From contig DUDC01000260.1 of NCBI GenBank assembly GCA_012959465.1, positions 11,471 through 46,108 on the forward strand: DNA of 34,638 nucleotides, in the 5' to 3' direction. The translations under genes were made by a program, and so were the position numbers. The stretch is from Planctomycetaceae bacterium. Its GTDB lineage: Bacteria; Planctomycetota; Planctomycetia; Pirellulales; Pirellulaceae. Each line of letters starts with the position of its first letter. Positions within the stretch are counted from its first letter, which is position 1. Below are positions 17,883-25,864 of the stretch, piece by piece. A model generated the notes under the pieces. The model made no database searches. It worked only from the letters and a program-made list of their open reading frames with translations, and was not told the origin of the DNA.

Positions 17883-18968
17883 TTAGTTGTTCTCGCCGTC
17901 CGACGGTTCACTGCGAAGATGGCTCTGGAGATACGTTGCTCGTTCAATATTGCGGTCAGCTGTGTCGAGTTCGCCACCACTGATTTTCTGGAGGTGAGCT
18001 GGCTGAGTGTGAATAAACAACTTATTGAGCATCGCGATGTCAATGTCGAGCAGTCCGAGGTTCACGCCCATACGTACTGAGGATAATAGGTGCATGGTCT
18101 CTTCACTGCTAATTGTCTGAGCGGTGCTCAGAATTCCATGGGCCCGACTTACTCGGTCGTGGAGGTCGTTGGGGCTTTCCTTGAGCAAGAATTCTCTAGC
18201 GCGGCGCTCGTAGTCGATAATCGCCGGCACAACCTCTCCAACTTGTTCGATGAGTTCCTGTTCAGTGCGACCAAGAGTGATTTGGTTGCTGATCTGATAG
18301 AAGTCCCCCGTGGCTTGCGAGCCTTCACCGTAGAGGCCGCGAACCGCCAAGCTTATTTTCTGCAAGCTACGAAAGACCTTATCGATCTGCCGCGTCATCA
18401 CTAGCGCCGGCAAGTGCAGCATGACGCTGACTCGCATTCCTGTTCCAACATTGGTGGGACAAGCGGTGAGGTAACCCAATTGCTCGTGGAACGCGTACGA
18501 AACGGCGGCCTCTATTTCGTCGTCAATACAATCGACTTGAGCCCAAGTCTCTTGCAGGGCCAGTCCACTGTGCATCACTTGAACGCGGAAATGGTCCTCT
18601 TCGCTGACCATGATACTGAAACGTTCTTTGGGATCGATCGCAACGCCCCGCGCACCCTCCGCCTCTGCAAGCTCACGACTTATCAGCTGGCGTTCGACAA
18701 GGAACTGACGGTCCACCGAGGATAACTCAACAACGTCCAAATAGGTTAGGTGTTTAAACGCGTCGCGAGTCAGCACGCGCTGACGCATGGTCTGCTCGAT
18801 GGCCGCTCGGTCCGCCGTCTTGCAACACCGAATGAAAGGGAAATCAGCCAGATTGCGAGCCAGGCGAATGCGAGTACTGATCACGATATCCGATTCGGGA
18901 CCAACGCCACGCAGCCATTCGCCACTCCTCGATGCTAGTTCATTCAAAGTCACTGTGGACCCCTTCAC
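17883..18968 (-). CDS. mcsB: Protein arginine kinase McsB
   Basis: ATP:guanido phosphotransferase-family enzyme that phosphorylates protein arginines, marking proteins for ClpC-ClpP degradation in Firmicutes. It has 361 residues, the usual length. Nucleotide-binding ISTRIRLARNL is at 30-40; SEEDHFRVQVM and CPTNVGTGMRVSVMLHLPAL are typical of McsB. The C-terminal allosteric phosphoarginine pocket, RDXXRA in Bacillus, reads RNIERA at 339-344, with Asn for Asp. It starts with GTG overlapping the mcsA stop (GTGA), so the two are translated together. Neither ctsR nor clpC is next to it, so the regulatory partner genes are elsewhere or absent. Confidence 0.95.
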   Translation of the reverse strand: MKGSTVTLNELASRSGEWLRGVGPESDIVISTRIRLARNLADFPFIRCCKTADRAAIEQTMRQRVLTRDAFKHLTYLDVVELSSVDRQFLVERQLISRELAEAEGARGVAIDPKERFSIMVSEEDHFRVQVMHSGLALQETWAQVDCIDDEIEAAVSYAFHEQLGYLTACPTNVGTGMRVSVMLHLPALVMTRQIDKVFRSLQKISLAVRGLYGEGSQATGDFYQISNQITLGRTEQELIEQVGEVVPAIIDYERRAREFLLKESPNDLHDRVSRAHGILSTAQTISSEETMHLLSSVRMGVNLGLLDIDIAMLNKLFIHTQPAHLQKISGGELDTADRNIERATYLQSHLRSEPSDGENN

Positions 18969-19477
18969 GACTGACCACTTTCGATTCGGAGGATCTCGTC
19001 ACGCAATTGTGAAGCTCTTTCGTAGTCCTCTTGTTCTACAGCATCCGTCATTTCACGTCGCAACCGAATGAGTTCCGCCTGCAAGTCACTCGACAAACCG
19101 CTGCGTTTGGGCGACTTACCCGTGTGAGCGACAGCACCGTGGATGTTGACGATCAACGGCTCCATCTCCGCCTGAAAGACGACGTAGTCGTGTGGACAAC
19201 CGAGTCGGCCAACCTGTCGAAATTCGTAGAACGTGATTCCACAAGTTGGACAGGTCGTCTGGTCGAGTTTGGCCAATTCTTCTGCCGACTGAGCCACCTT
19301 CATCTGCTGTGCTAGCGCGCCGGCGATACTCAGCGGCGGCGACTCGTCGATTTCATCATCCTCGGACCGATAAACCTTGAAACAGTCCTCGCATAGATGA
19401 ACCGACTTTGGGTCATCGATGTCGATTATTTCAGTGATATGAAAGGTCGCCGGCTTTTCACATTGCTGGCACTTCAT
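18965..19477 (-). CDS. mcsA: McsA-like zinc-finger/UVR-motif activator protein
   Basis: A 170-residue partner of McsB. Zinc-finger Cys pairs are CQQC (3-6), CEDC (29-32) and CPTC (76-79). The fourth position is CPHD (94-97), lacking the last Cys of the Bacillus protein, a change I believe is common outside Firmicutes. The C-terminus has a UVR motif (DLQAELIRLRREMTDAVEQE, then DYERASQLRDEIL), as in UvrB/UvrC and Clp adaptor proteins. It precedes and overlaps mcsB. The 240 bases upstream, shared with the divergent trpE, must hold its promoter; I could not identify a convincing one. Confidence 0.92.
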   Translation of the reverse strand: MKCQQCEKPATFHITEIIDIDDPKSVHLCEDCFKVYRSEDDEIDESPPLSIAGALAQQMKVAQSAEELAKLDQTTCPTCGITFYEFRQVGRLGCPHDYVVFQAEMEPLIVNIHGAVAHTGKSPKRSGLSSDLQAELIRLRREMTDAVEQEDYERASQLRDEILRIESGQS

Positions 19478-19720
19478 TGGCTTGACTGACTGCTGTGGTG
19501 CGTTAATGGCGACTTTCGTTCACCAGAGGCCCGCCGCATCGCGATTCTTTTCTATAAATCGTTATGCCTTTTGTACTTAAAGTCACGTGGTAATGGATTC
19601 TAGCAATCCCCCTTACGCTGTCAAGATTACCACACCACTGGGACCGGCTTAACCTCCAGCAAGGTCACTGGTAAAGTATCGTCGCACCCGTTCACCGAAC
19701 CTTCTGTGGCAGGATCGCCC

Positions 19721-21235
19721 ATGCATCACCCCGACCGCCAGACGTTTCATCAACTTGTCGACCAACAGCCTGTCCGCCTTGTTCCCGTTTATCGACAGTT
19801 GGTCAGTGACACGTGGACCCCGGTCACGGCCTTCGAGGCCTTGGACGACGGACGCAGTGCGTGCCTGTTTGAGAGTGTCATCGGGGGCGAGAAAGTGGGG
19901 CGTTACAGTATCGTTGCCGCCGATCCGTTCTTGGTGCTCAGCGCTAGGCGTCGCGATGTCACGCTGCGAACGAGGTCCGACGAACAGACCTTTGCCAGCG
20001 ACGACCCGTTGAATGAACTCCGGCAGCATATTGCCCGCTACCCCGCCGCGCACCTTGAGGAACTACCGCCTTTCACGGGCGGCGCCATTGGGTATGCAGG
20101 ATACGATGTGATTCGCTACGTGGAACACCTCCCCACTCCCCCCGAAGACGATCGCAATCTTCCCGACATGTGGTTTGGACTCTTCGACCAATTGGTGGTT
20201 TTCGACAACGTCAATAAGACGGTCTATGTGATCGCGATGGCGAGGCTGGACGAATTCGACAACGCCGATCAGGCTTACGAAGACGCATGTTGTCGTATCG
20301 ACAAGTGGGTCGGTCAGCTCGCATCTAACTCTGGAGCGCTTCGTCCAACCGACATCGACATTCGCGGAAAATGCGACTTGGCCTTCGAATCCAATACAGA
20401 GCAGGCAGCGTTTGAAGCGTCCGTCCGGAAATGTGTTGAGTACATCGAGGCAGGAGACATTTTCCAAGTCGTCATCAGCCAACGTCTCGAGGTGCCGCTT
20501 AAAGCTCCGCCGTTTGAAGTCTATCGCACGCTGCGCGTGGTCAACCCCAGCCCGTTTATGTTCTTTGTTCGGGCCGACGAGACAATCCTGGTGGGAAGCT
20601 CGCCGGAGATCATGTGCCGCGTTGTGGATGGAAAAGTCACGGTGCGACCGTTGGCCGGGACAAGGCAACGCGGTCTCGACGAACAGGAAGACCAACGCTT
20701 GGCCGAGGAGTTGTTGGCCGACCCCAAGGAGCGGGCCGAACACGTGATGTTGGTCGACTTGGGCCGAAATGATGTCGGCCGCGTCGCTCGGTTTGGGACG
20801 GTCGAATTGTCCGATGTCATGGTCATCGAACGTTATAGTCATGTAATGCACATCACGTCCAACGTCACAGGTCAGCTGCGTGAGGAATGCGACGCGTTTG
20901 ATGCGCTGGCAGCGTGCCTGCCAGCTGGCACAGTCTCCGGAGCGCCGAAGGTGCGAGCGATGGAGATTATCGACGAACTGGAACCGCACCGCCGTGGACC
21001 CTACGCCGGTGCGGTGGGGTATGTCGATTATCGCGGCAACATGGATACGTGCATTGCCTTGAGGACGATGGTTATTCAAAACGACACGGCCTACATCCAA
21101 GCTGGTGCCGGTATCGTCGCGGACAGTGTCCCCGAAAACGAGTACCTCGAAACGCTGAACAAAGCTCGCGGCCTCCTAAAAGCCGTCGAGATTACCCAAG
21201 CTCGAGTCTCTGCAAATCGAACGGATAAAGCATGA
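19721..21235 (+). CDS. trpE: Anthranilate synthase component I
   Basis: Converts chorismate to anthranilate with ammonia from the TrpG glutaminase, the first step of tryptophan synthesis. It has 504 residues from the ATG at 19721, which has AGGA about 6 bases upstream; an in-frame GTG at 19706 is less likely. The N-terminal feedback region shows CLFESVIGGEKVGRYSI, close to the LLES inhibitor-site motif. Chorismate-binding motifs are SSPEIMCRVVDGKVTVRPLAGTRQ, GTVSGAPKVRAMEIIDELEP, YAGAVGYVDYRGNMDTCIALRT and QAGAGIVADSVPENEYLET. Its stop overlaps the coaD start (ATGA). No trpG lies in the window. PabB is an alternative, but the length and N-terminus favour TrpE. Confidence 0.95.
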   Translation: MHHPDRQTFHQLVDQQPVRLVPVYRQLVSDTWTPVTAFEALDDGRSACLFESVIGGEKVGRYSIVAADPFLVLSARRRDVTLRTRSDEQTFASDDPLNELRQHIARYPAAHLEELPPFTGGAIGYAGYDVIRYVEHLPTPPEDDRNLPDMWFGLFDQLVVFDNVNKTVYVIAMARLDEFDNADQAYEDACCRIDKWVGQLASNSGALRPTDIDIRGKCDLAFESNTEQAAFEASVRKCVEYIEAGDIFQVVISQRLEVPLKAPPFEVYRTLRVVNPSPFMFFVRADETILVGSSPEIMCRVVDGKVTVRPLAGTRQRGLDEQEDQRLAEELLADPKERAEHVMLVDLGRNDVGRVARFGTVELSDVMVIERYSHVMHITSNVTGQLREECDAFDALAACLPAGTVSGAPKVRAMEIIDELEPHRRGPYAGAVGYVDYRGNMDTCIALRTMVIQNDTAYIQAGAGIVADSVPENEYLETLNKARGLLKAVEITQARVSANRTDKA

Positions 21236-21753
21236 GCGAATCAGCGAGAATAGCCGTCTATACCGGATCTTTCGACCCTGTCACGCTCGGACATCTGAAT
21301 GTTATCCGCCGCAGCAGCCAACTGGTCGACCGACTGATCGTTGGAATCGGCATCAACTTCGAGAAAACGACGCTATTCACCCCGCAGGAACGGATTGAAT
21401 TCGTGCAACGCGTCACTGCTAATCTGGACAACATCGAGGTGCGGTCGTTTACCGGACTGGCCGTTCATTTCGTACGGCAACAAGGGGCGCGGGTCATGAT
21501 TCGTGGTCTGCGACCGCTGACGGACATCGCAAGCGAAATAACAATGCTGATGGCCAATCGCCAGCTGGACCACGACATTGAGACCATTTTCTTGATGGCC
21601 GACAGCAATTTGGCACACGTTTCCAGTTCGCTCATCAAACAGATCACACCGCTGGCCGACGACACAATGCTCTCCAAGTTCTTACCGGCCGAAATCGTGG
21701 CCGACGTACGAGCACGGGTGGAGCAAGAGAACCAGCCCGATGGACTGGGCTAG
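21232..21753 (+). CDS. coaD: Phosphopantetheine adenylyltransferase
   Basis: Transfers AMP from ATP to 4'-phosphopantetheine, the penultimate step of coenzyme A synthesis. The 173-residue protein has the nucleotidyltransferase motif GSFDPVTLGHLNVIRRS with T18-x-G-H21, the RGLRPLTDIASE segment (family RGLR..DFEYE), NRQLDHDIETIFLM and HVSSSLIKQI near the C-terminus. It overlaps the trpE stop by four bases (ATGA), so it depends on trpE translation, an association without an obvious metabolic logic. A large inverted repeat follows the stop. Confidence 0.95.
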   Translation: MSESARIAVYTGSFDPVTLGHLNVIRRSSQLVDRLIVGIGINFEKTTLFTPQERIEFVQRVTANLDNIEVRSFTGLAVHFVRQQGARVMIRGLRPLTDIASEITMLMANRQLDHDIETIFLMADSNLAHVSSSLIKQITPLADDTMLSKFLPAEIVADVRARVEQENQPDGLG

Positions 21754-21789
21754 GTGAACTTCCGAGACGTTGCCCCTTTGTTGCGTTGA

Positions 21790-21872
21790 ATTTGAGCCGA
21801 AGGCGCTAACCTCGGGTTCCTAAAATCACGCGAGAACTCGCTACAACCCGACGCTAGTGCGTTCGGCTCAAA
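21790..21872. repeat. Long imperfect inverted repeat between convergent genes
   Basis: Arm 21790-21818 (ATTTGAGCCGAAGGCGCTAA... ending CTCGGGTT) is nearly complementary to 21845-21872 (AACCCGACGCTAGTGCGTTC... ending GGCTCAAAT), with an internal 26-base spacer. Single arms of the same family occur at 9782-9808 and 29921-29949. It fills most of the coaD-aminotransferase gap and could form a cruciform or a two-way terminator. Confidence 0.7.
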
Positions 21873-21905
21873 TCGCCGAGACCCACTGAATTGTGCCGGT
21901 GGAAG

Positions 21906-23087
21906 TCAGGGTTTGGCCACCACCATGGAGGCGAGTCGGTCAAGATCGTCAGCGTCGTTGTACGCGTGGATGCTGGCTCGCACGAACCCTCCTCGGGCGC
22001 TGAGGACGATGTTATTTTCCAGACAGGCTCGGCGAAATTCGGCCGGTGTTCGATCGGGCACCGTGAACGCCACGATGCCTGTCGCGTGCTCGTGAGGACA
22101 AGCCTTTACGCTCGCCCCTGCGCGTTGCAACAGCTCAATCAAGGTCCGGCGAAGTTCATTGACTCGATCGCCGAGAACGGTCGAATCATGGGACCAGCCG
22201 TGTCGCCGAAGCAGATCGAGACTTGCCGCGAAAGCGTGGATCCCGGCCATGTTCAACGAACCCGGCTCGAATCGGCGACCGTCACGCGCGATGCTCAGGT
22301 CGCCGTGCCGAAATTCAAACGGGTTGAGGGCGTTGTGCCAACCGTGGAGGACCGGGCGAATTTTCTCATTCCAATCCTCTCGAACGTAAAGCATGCCGAT
22401 GCCTTCCGGCCCAAGCATCCACTTGTGTCCGTCGGCCGCAACGAAATGGACCGGACACGATCGAAGCGAAAGTGGATAGACGCCCATGCCTTGTATGGCG
22501 TCCAAAAGGACAGCGATGCCTTGCCGCTCAGCCCGCCGCACCAGCGTCTCGATGTCCAATCGATAACCCGTAATGTACCCCACCCAGCTGACCGTGATTA
22601 ATTGAGTTTGTGCGTCGCACGCGTCGAAAATACGGTTGAGCAGATCGCCACCATCATTCCAAGGAACTCGTCGTAATTCTATGTCACGCAGACTCCAAGG
22701 ACGCTCGTTGGACGGGAACTCGTTGTCCAATGAAACGACGTTCGCCCCATCCTTCCACGGAAACCCAGCGGCAATTAAGCTGATTGCCGTCGACGTGTTG
22801 GGAATCAAACTGATCGTGCCGGGCGTCGTGTCAAGCGAGGTAGCAAGGATCTGACGCGTTCGTTCCACCTCGGCGTACCACTGCGGCCAACGCGTATCAC
22901 CGTGTTCGGCCGCTTCGGTTGCAAACTCGATGAGACGTTGCAACGAGTTTCGCGGGAGGGGGCCCACAGCCGCGTGATCGAGGTATGCGTATCGACGGGT
23001 GATGGGCATTTCGCCCCGCATTTGCGACCAATCTGGGAGGGCAAGTGGGGACGCTTTTTCCCCGCAAATCGCCTTATCTTCCGACAT
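21906..23087 (-). CDS. PLP-dependent class-V aminotransferase / cysteine desulfurase-like
   Basis: A 393-residue fold-type I PLP enzyme. The PLP lysine is K222 in VAADGHKWMLGPEGIGMLY; the cofactor Asp and Gln are D196 and Q199 in LLDAIQG. Other marks are AYLDHAAVGPLP near the N-terminus and SLIPNTSTAISLIAAGFPW. This resembles the isopenicillin-N-epimerase-like / SufS-like branch of class V; the catalytic Cys loop of cysteine desulfurases is not evident, so the reaction cannot be named. The start has GGAGGT 6 bases upstream. It is a single gene, convergent with coaD. Confidence 0.88.
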   Translation of the reverse strand: MSEDKAICGEKASPLALPDWSQMRGEMPITRRYAYLDHAAVGPLPRNSLQRLIEFATEAAEHGDTRWPQWYAEVERTRQILATSLDTTPGTISLIPNTSTAISLIAAGFPWKDGANVVSLDNEFPSNERPWSLRDIELRRVPWNDGGDLLNRIFDACDAQTQLITVSWVGYITGYRLDIETLVRRAERQGIAVLLDAIQGMGVYPLSLRSCPVHFVAADGHKWMLGPEGIGMLYVREDWNEKIRPVLHGWHNALNPFEFRHGDLSIARDGRRFEPGSLNMAGIHAFAASLDLLRRHGWSHDSTVLGDRVNELRRTLIELLQRAGASVKACPHEHATGIVAFTVPDRTPAEFRRACLENNIVLSARGGFVRASIHAYNDADDLDRLASMVVAKP

Positions 23088-23196
23088 TAACAGACCTCCA
23101 ATTTGGCTGATCTACGGTTTTGCCGGACTAACCCAAAAGTCGATAACGGCACAAGTTCTTTGCTAGAAAAGATTTGCGTTTAGACAACATGCCTAG

Positions 23197-23224
23197 GTGA
23201 CACGCAAAATAGTTGAATTATACT
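23197..23224 (+). promoter_or_regulatory. Candidate sigma-70-type promoter
   Basis: GTGACA at 23197-23202 (5 of 6) and TATACT at 23219-23224 (5 of 6), spaced by 16 bases, lie about 130 bases upstream of the 63-aa membrane protein gene. The region from 23088 to 23359 is AT-richer than its surroundings and has no other feature. Confidence 0.45.
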
Positions 23225-23359
23225 AGCTAAGCAATCGAGAATAAGAGAACCAGACTGACGTTGCACGTTTTGCCAACGCCAAAAGGTCTACTTTCTTTAC
23301 TCATGATCGCAATTCTCGTCGTTGATAGGTTTGCAAAGGCAAGCTGAGGTTAGCAGCGA

Positions 23360-23551
23360 ATGCCCAAAATTCTTTGTATTTCAGGAATCGTCGTTTCGCT
23401 CCTGCTGTTCGTCGTATTCTTGGTGGACCTGGTAGCTCCGGGGTCGATTGCGCCGTTTAAGAACGCCAGCAAGTCGATGGACGTGGTATTCGTCCTCTGC
23501 GCCGCCATTTTGGGCTTCCTCAGCTACACGACCCTTCGGGAACAAGAGTAA
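23360..23551 (+). CDS. Small two-helix membrane protein
   Basis: A 63-residue protein with two hydrophobic helices: residues 4-26 (ILCISGIVVSLLLFVVFLVD) and about 41-58 (VVFVLCAAILGFLSYTT). A short loop (GSIAPFKNASKSMD) joins them and the tail is LREQE. I recall similar short proteins as common in planctomycetes, without known function. GAGGT at 23346-23350 lies 9 bases before the ATG, and a promoter-like sequence is upstream. It may be co-transcribed with the vWA gene that starts 315 bases later. Confidence 0.8.
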   Translation: MPKILCISGIVVSLLLFVVFLVDLVAPGSIAPFKNASKSMDVVFVLCAAILGFLSYTTLREQE

Positions 23552-23866
23552 TTGGTCCATTCTTGCGGCGGACCTCAGGGCGACTGTCATTATTGCGGTG
23601 GCTCCAGCTCTTTCGAACAGCCGATACAAGGGTAGAGATGGCGAATCATGCACGGTCGATTCACGTGCATTTATCTCGGCAGTTCGTTATAATGCGGTTG
23701 GATTTTTGTGTTTGTTTCGAGGTCGCACGGCGGTAGTTCAAACCGTCGACTTTCCCGATCCTTCCACCGCAGCGGGTCGTTTTTGGTGGTGGATTCCTCG
23801 GTGACCTGGCAGCTGGACCATGGTAAGCGACACTAGCGACACGGACAGCGAAGGAGTTGTTCCCTC
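23552..23866. other. 315-base intergenic stretch
   Basis: Between the small membrane protein and the vWA gene. A perfect TATAAT at 23688-23693 is the only promoter-like word, and the bases 16-18 upstream do not resemble a -35 box. The strand between holds only short, unconvincing ORFs. AAGGAG at 23851-23856 serves the vWA gene. Confidence 0.4.
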
Positions 23867-25828
23867 ATGAACCTCGAGGAACCGGGCGCCACGCCCAACA
23901 ATACCGAAAGCACGACCCTACCCTCGGACGCACCAGACAGCGGTCGCGAGTCGATTCCGGAGCCAGGCGGGCCGAGTGTGATCAAATCATGGTTATCCGG
24001 GTTTGGAGCGGTAACAATCTCCGCTTTGGCCCACGCCGCAGCGCTGGTGTTGTTGGCATTTACGTTGGTTCCCAATCCGCTGGTCGACTCGATTCGAGAA
24101 ATCGTCTCCAACCTCGAAGAGCGGAATGATGAACTTCAGGAAATCGAGCTGTCGCCTGACCTTGAACCGGCGACAGAACCGACGGACGAGCTCTTCAGCT
24201 CGGCCCCACTGGTCGGCGCCGAGGGTTCGGCTCCGGCGGCGGCCGCCGCTCCGGCCGGCAATACGGCAACGTCGAAGCTGTTGCAGCAATTCGAAACCCC
24301 CATGGTCAATCTGGACAACCCGTTTGTGTCGATGCCGACGAGCAAGAAATTGATTGCCGACATTCCCGAAGGCGCGTTAGGTGACCCGCGAGCCATTGTC
24401 GACGATCTGGCCCAGGCGTTTGACTTGATCACCCGAGAAATCCTGCTCATGCTCGACCGCTCTGACGTGCTGGTGGTCTGGTGCTTTGACCAGTCCGACA
24501 GCATGAAGGACGACCAGCAAGAGATCCTGCAGCGATTTGACCGGGTCTATGCCGAGTTGGGACTGACAACGGGATCCTCGAGCGATCGGCTGGCGACGGC
24601 AATCACCAGTTACGGAACACGGTTTGCCTTTCATACTCCCAAGCCGACGGGCGACCTGTCGGTGATTCAAGACGCGATTAATTCGCTTCCGGAGGATCGA
24701 TCGGGAAACGAGGTGATGTGCGAAGCGATCATACGTGCCATCGCCTTGTATCGGGATTTCGCGAGGAAGGAGAAACGTCAAATGGCGTTGATTCTGGTGA
24801 CCGACGAGAGCGGGAACCGCGACAACAATGACGCCTACTTAGAGCGGGCGATCGCCGAGGCGAAATCCGCGAAGTGCAAGATTTACACCTTGGGCCGAGA
24901 ATCGGTCTTCGGTTACCCCTACGCCCACAAGCGGTGGATTCACCCAGAAACAAATCGTGTGCATTGGTTGCGCATGGACCGCGGTCCAGAAACGGCCTTT
25001 GTCGAAGCCTTGCAAACCGATGGCCTCCGGCGGCGATACGACGCGTTCGGTTCGGGCTTTGCACCTTACGAACAGGCTCGCATGGCTCGCGAAACTGGTG
25101 GCGTCTTTTTCCTCTTGCCGAGTGTCGAGACAAATATCATCCGCGGCGACAAGCGGCGATATGAGTTGGAGCGGCTGCAGATCTACAAACCGGATCTGCG
25201 GTCCCGCGTGGAAGCGTTCCGCGACCGCGATGAGTACCCGCTGCGTACTTTTATCTGGCAGGTCGTCAACGACTTGAACCCGTACGTGCAGCGTAACAAG
25301 CGAGTCGAATTGCGACACACGTTCTCAAAGGACCCGGCGATCTTTCTACAACAAGTACGAGATGAGCAAAGTAGGGCGACCATGATGTTGCGGTATCTGG
25401 CCGATGCCGAGAAAATTCTCGAAAAAGCCGCCATTTATCGCGAGCAAGAACCGGAACCTCGCTGGCAGGCGAACTACGACTTGATGATGGCTCAGGTCGT
25501 TGCCTACCAAGCTCGAGTCTACGAGTACGGCGCATTCCTGGAAGAGTTCATCAAGAACCCGCGGCAATTCCCGCTCAACAAGGCCCCGAATTTACGATTG
25601 GACCATTTCCATATTCGTACGAAGAAAAAGACATTGACGGAAGCCGCGGTGGCATACGTCGAGAAATCGAACGAGCTGTTCAAAATTACTCAAGAGAATC
25701 ACCCGGGCACTCCCTGGGCGGCTCGAGCAGAATGGGAACTCAAGCGAGGGTTCGGCATCGACATAACGCCCGTCTATTACGGGCCGCCGAGAGTGGGCAA
25801 GCCGACCATCCCCGTTCCCAAACTTTAG
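23867..25828 (+). CDS. Membrane-anchored vWA-domain protein
   Basis: A 653-residue protein with a cytoplasmic, Pro/Glu-rich N-terminus, one membrane helix at about residues 46-69 and an acidic and Ala-rich linker to about 140. A von Willebrand A domain follows from about 200. The metal-ion-dependent adhesion site is D208-Q-S210-D-S212 (CFDQSDSMKDD), with a TDE at 312-314 (LVTDESGNRDN). The C-terminal half (about 400-620) is helical and charged, without a recognised domain. Topology puts the vWA domain outside the cytoplasm if the N-terminus is inside. The toroid-protein gene follows after 36 bases, so the two probably work together. AAGGAG at 23851-23856 supports the start. Confidence 0.85.
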   Translation: MNLEEPGATPNNTESTTLPSDAPDSGRESIPEPGGPSVIKSWLSGFGAVTISALAHAAALVLLAFTLVPNPLVDSIREIVSNLEERNDELQEIELSPDLEPATEPTDELFSSAPLVGAEGSAPAAAAAPAGNTATSKLLQQFETPMVNLDNPFVSMPTSKKLIADIPEGALGDPRAIVDDLAQAFDLITREILLMLDRSDVLVVWCFDQSDSMKDDQQEILQRFDRVYAELGLTTGSSSDRLATAITSYGTRFAFHTPKPTGDLSVIQDAINSLPEDRSGNEVMCEAIIRAIALYRDFARKEKRQMALILVTDESGNRDNNDAYLERAIAEAKSAKCKIYTLGRESVFGYPYAHKRWIHPETNRVHWLRMDRGPETAFVEALQTDGLRRRYDAFGSGFAPYEQARMARETGGVFFLLPSVETNIIRGDKRRYELERLQIYKPDLRSRVEAFRDRDEYPLRTFIWQVVNDLNPYVQRNKRVELRHTFSKDPAIFLQQVRDEQSRATMMLRYLADAEKILEKAAIYREQEPEPRWQANYDLMMAQVVAYQARVYEYGAFLEEFIKNPRQFPLNKAPNLRLDHFHIRTKKKTLTEAAVAYVEKSNELFKITQENHPGTPWAARAEWELKRGFGIDITPVYYGPPRVGKPTIPVPKL

Positions 25829-25864
25829 CGAACGCCAAATCATTAGAGAATTGCTAGTCGACTA

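Noticed and set aside
20063..21100. 345-codon minus-strand ORF inside trpE
   Set aside because: Long because of the codon bias of trpE; trpE is complete and conserved throughout, and the antisense product has no family features.
23688..23693. TATAAT as promoter of the vWA gene
   Set aside because: No acceptable -35 box at 16-18 bases and over 170 bases from the start; kept only as a remark in the intergenic entry.
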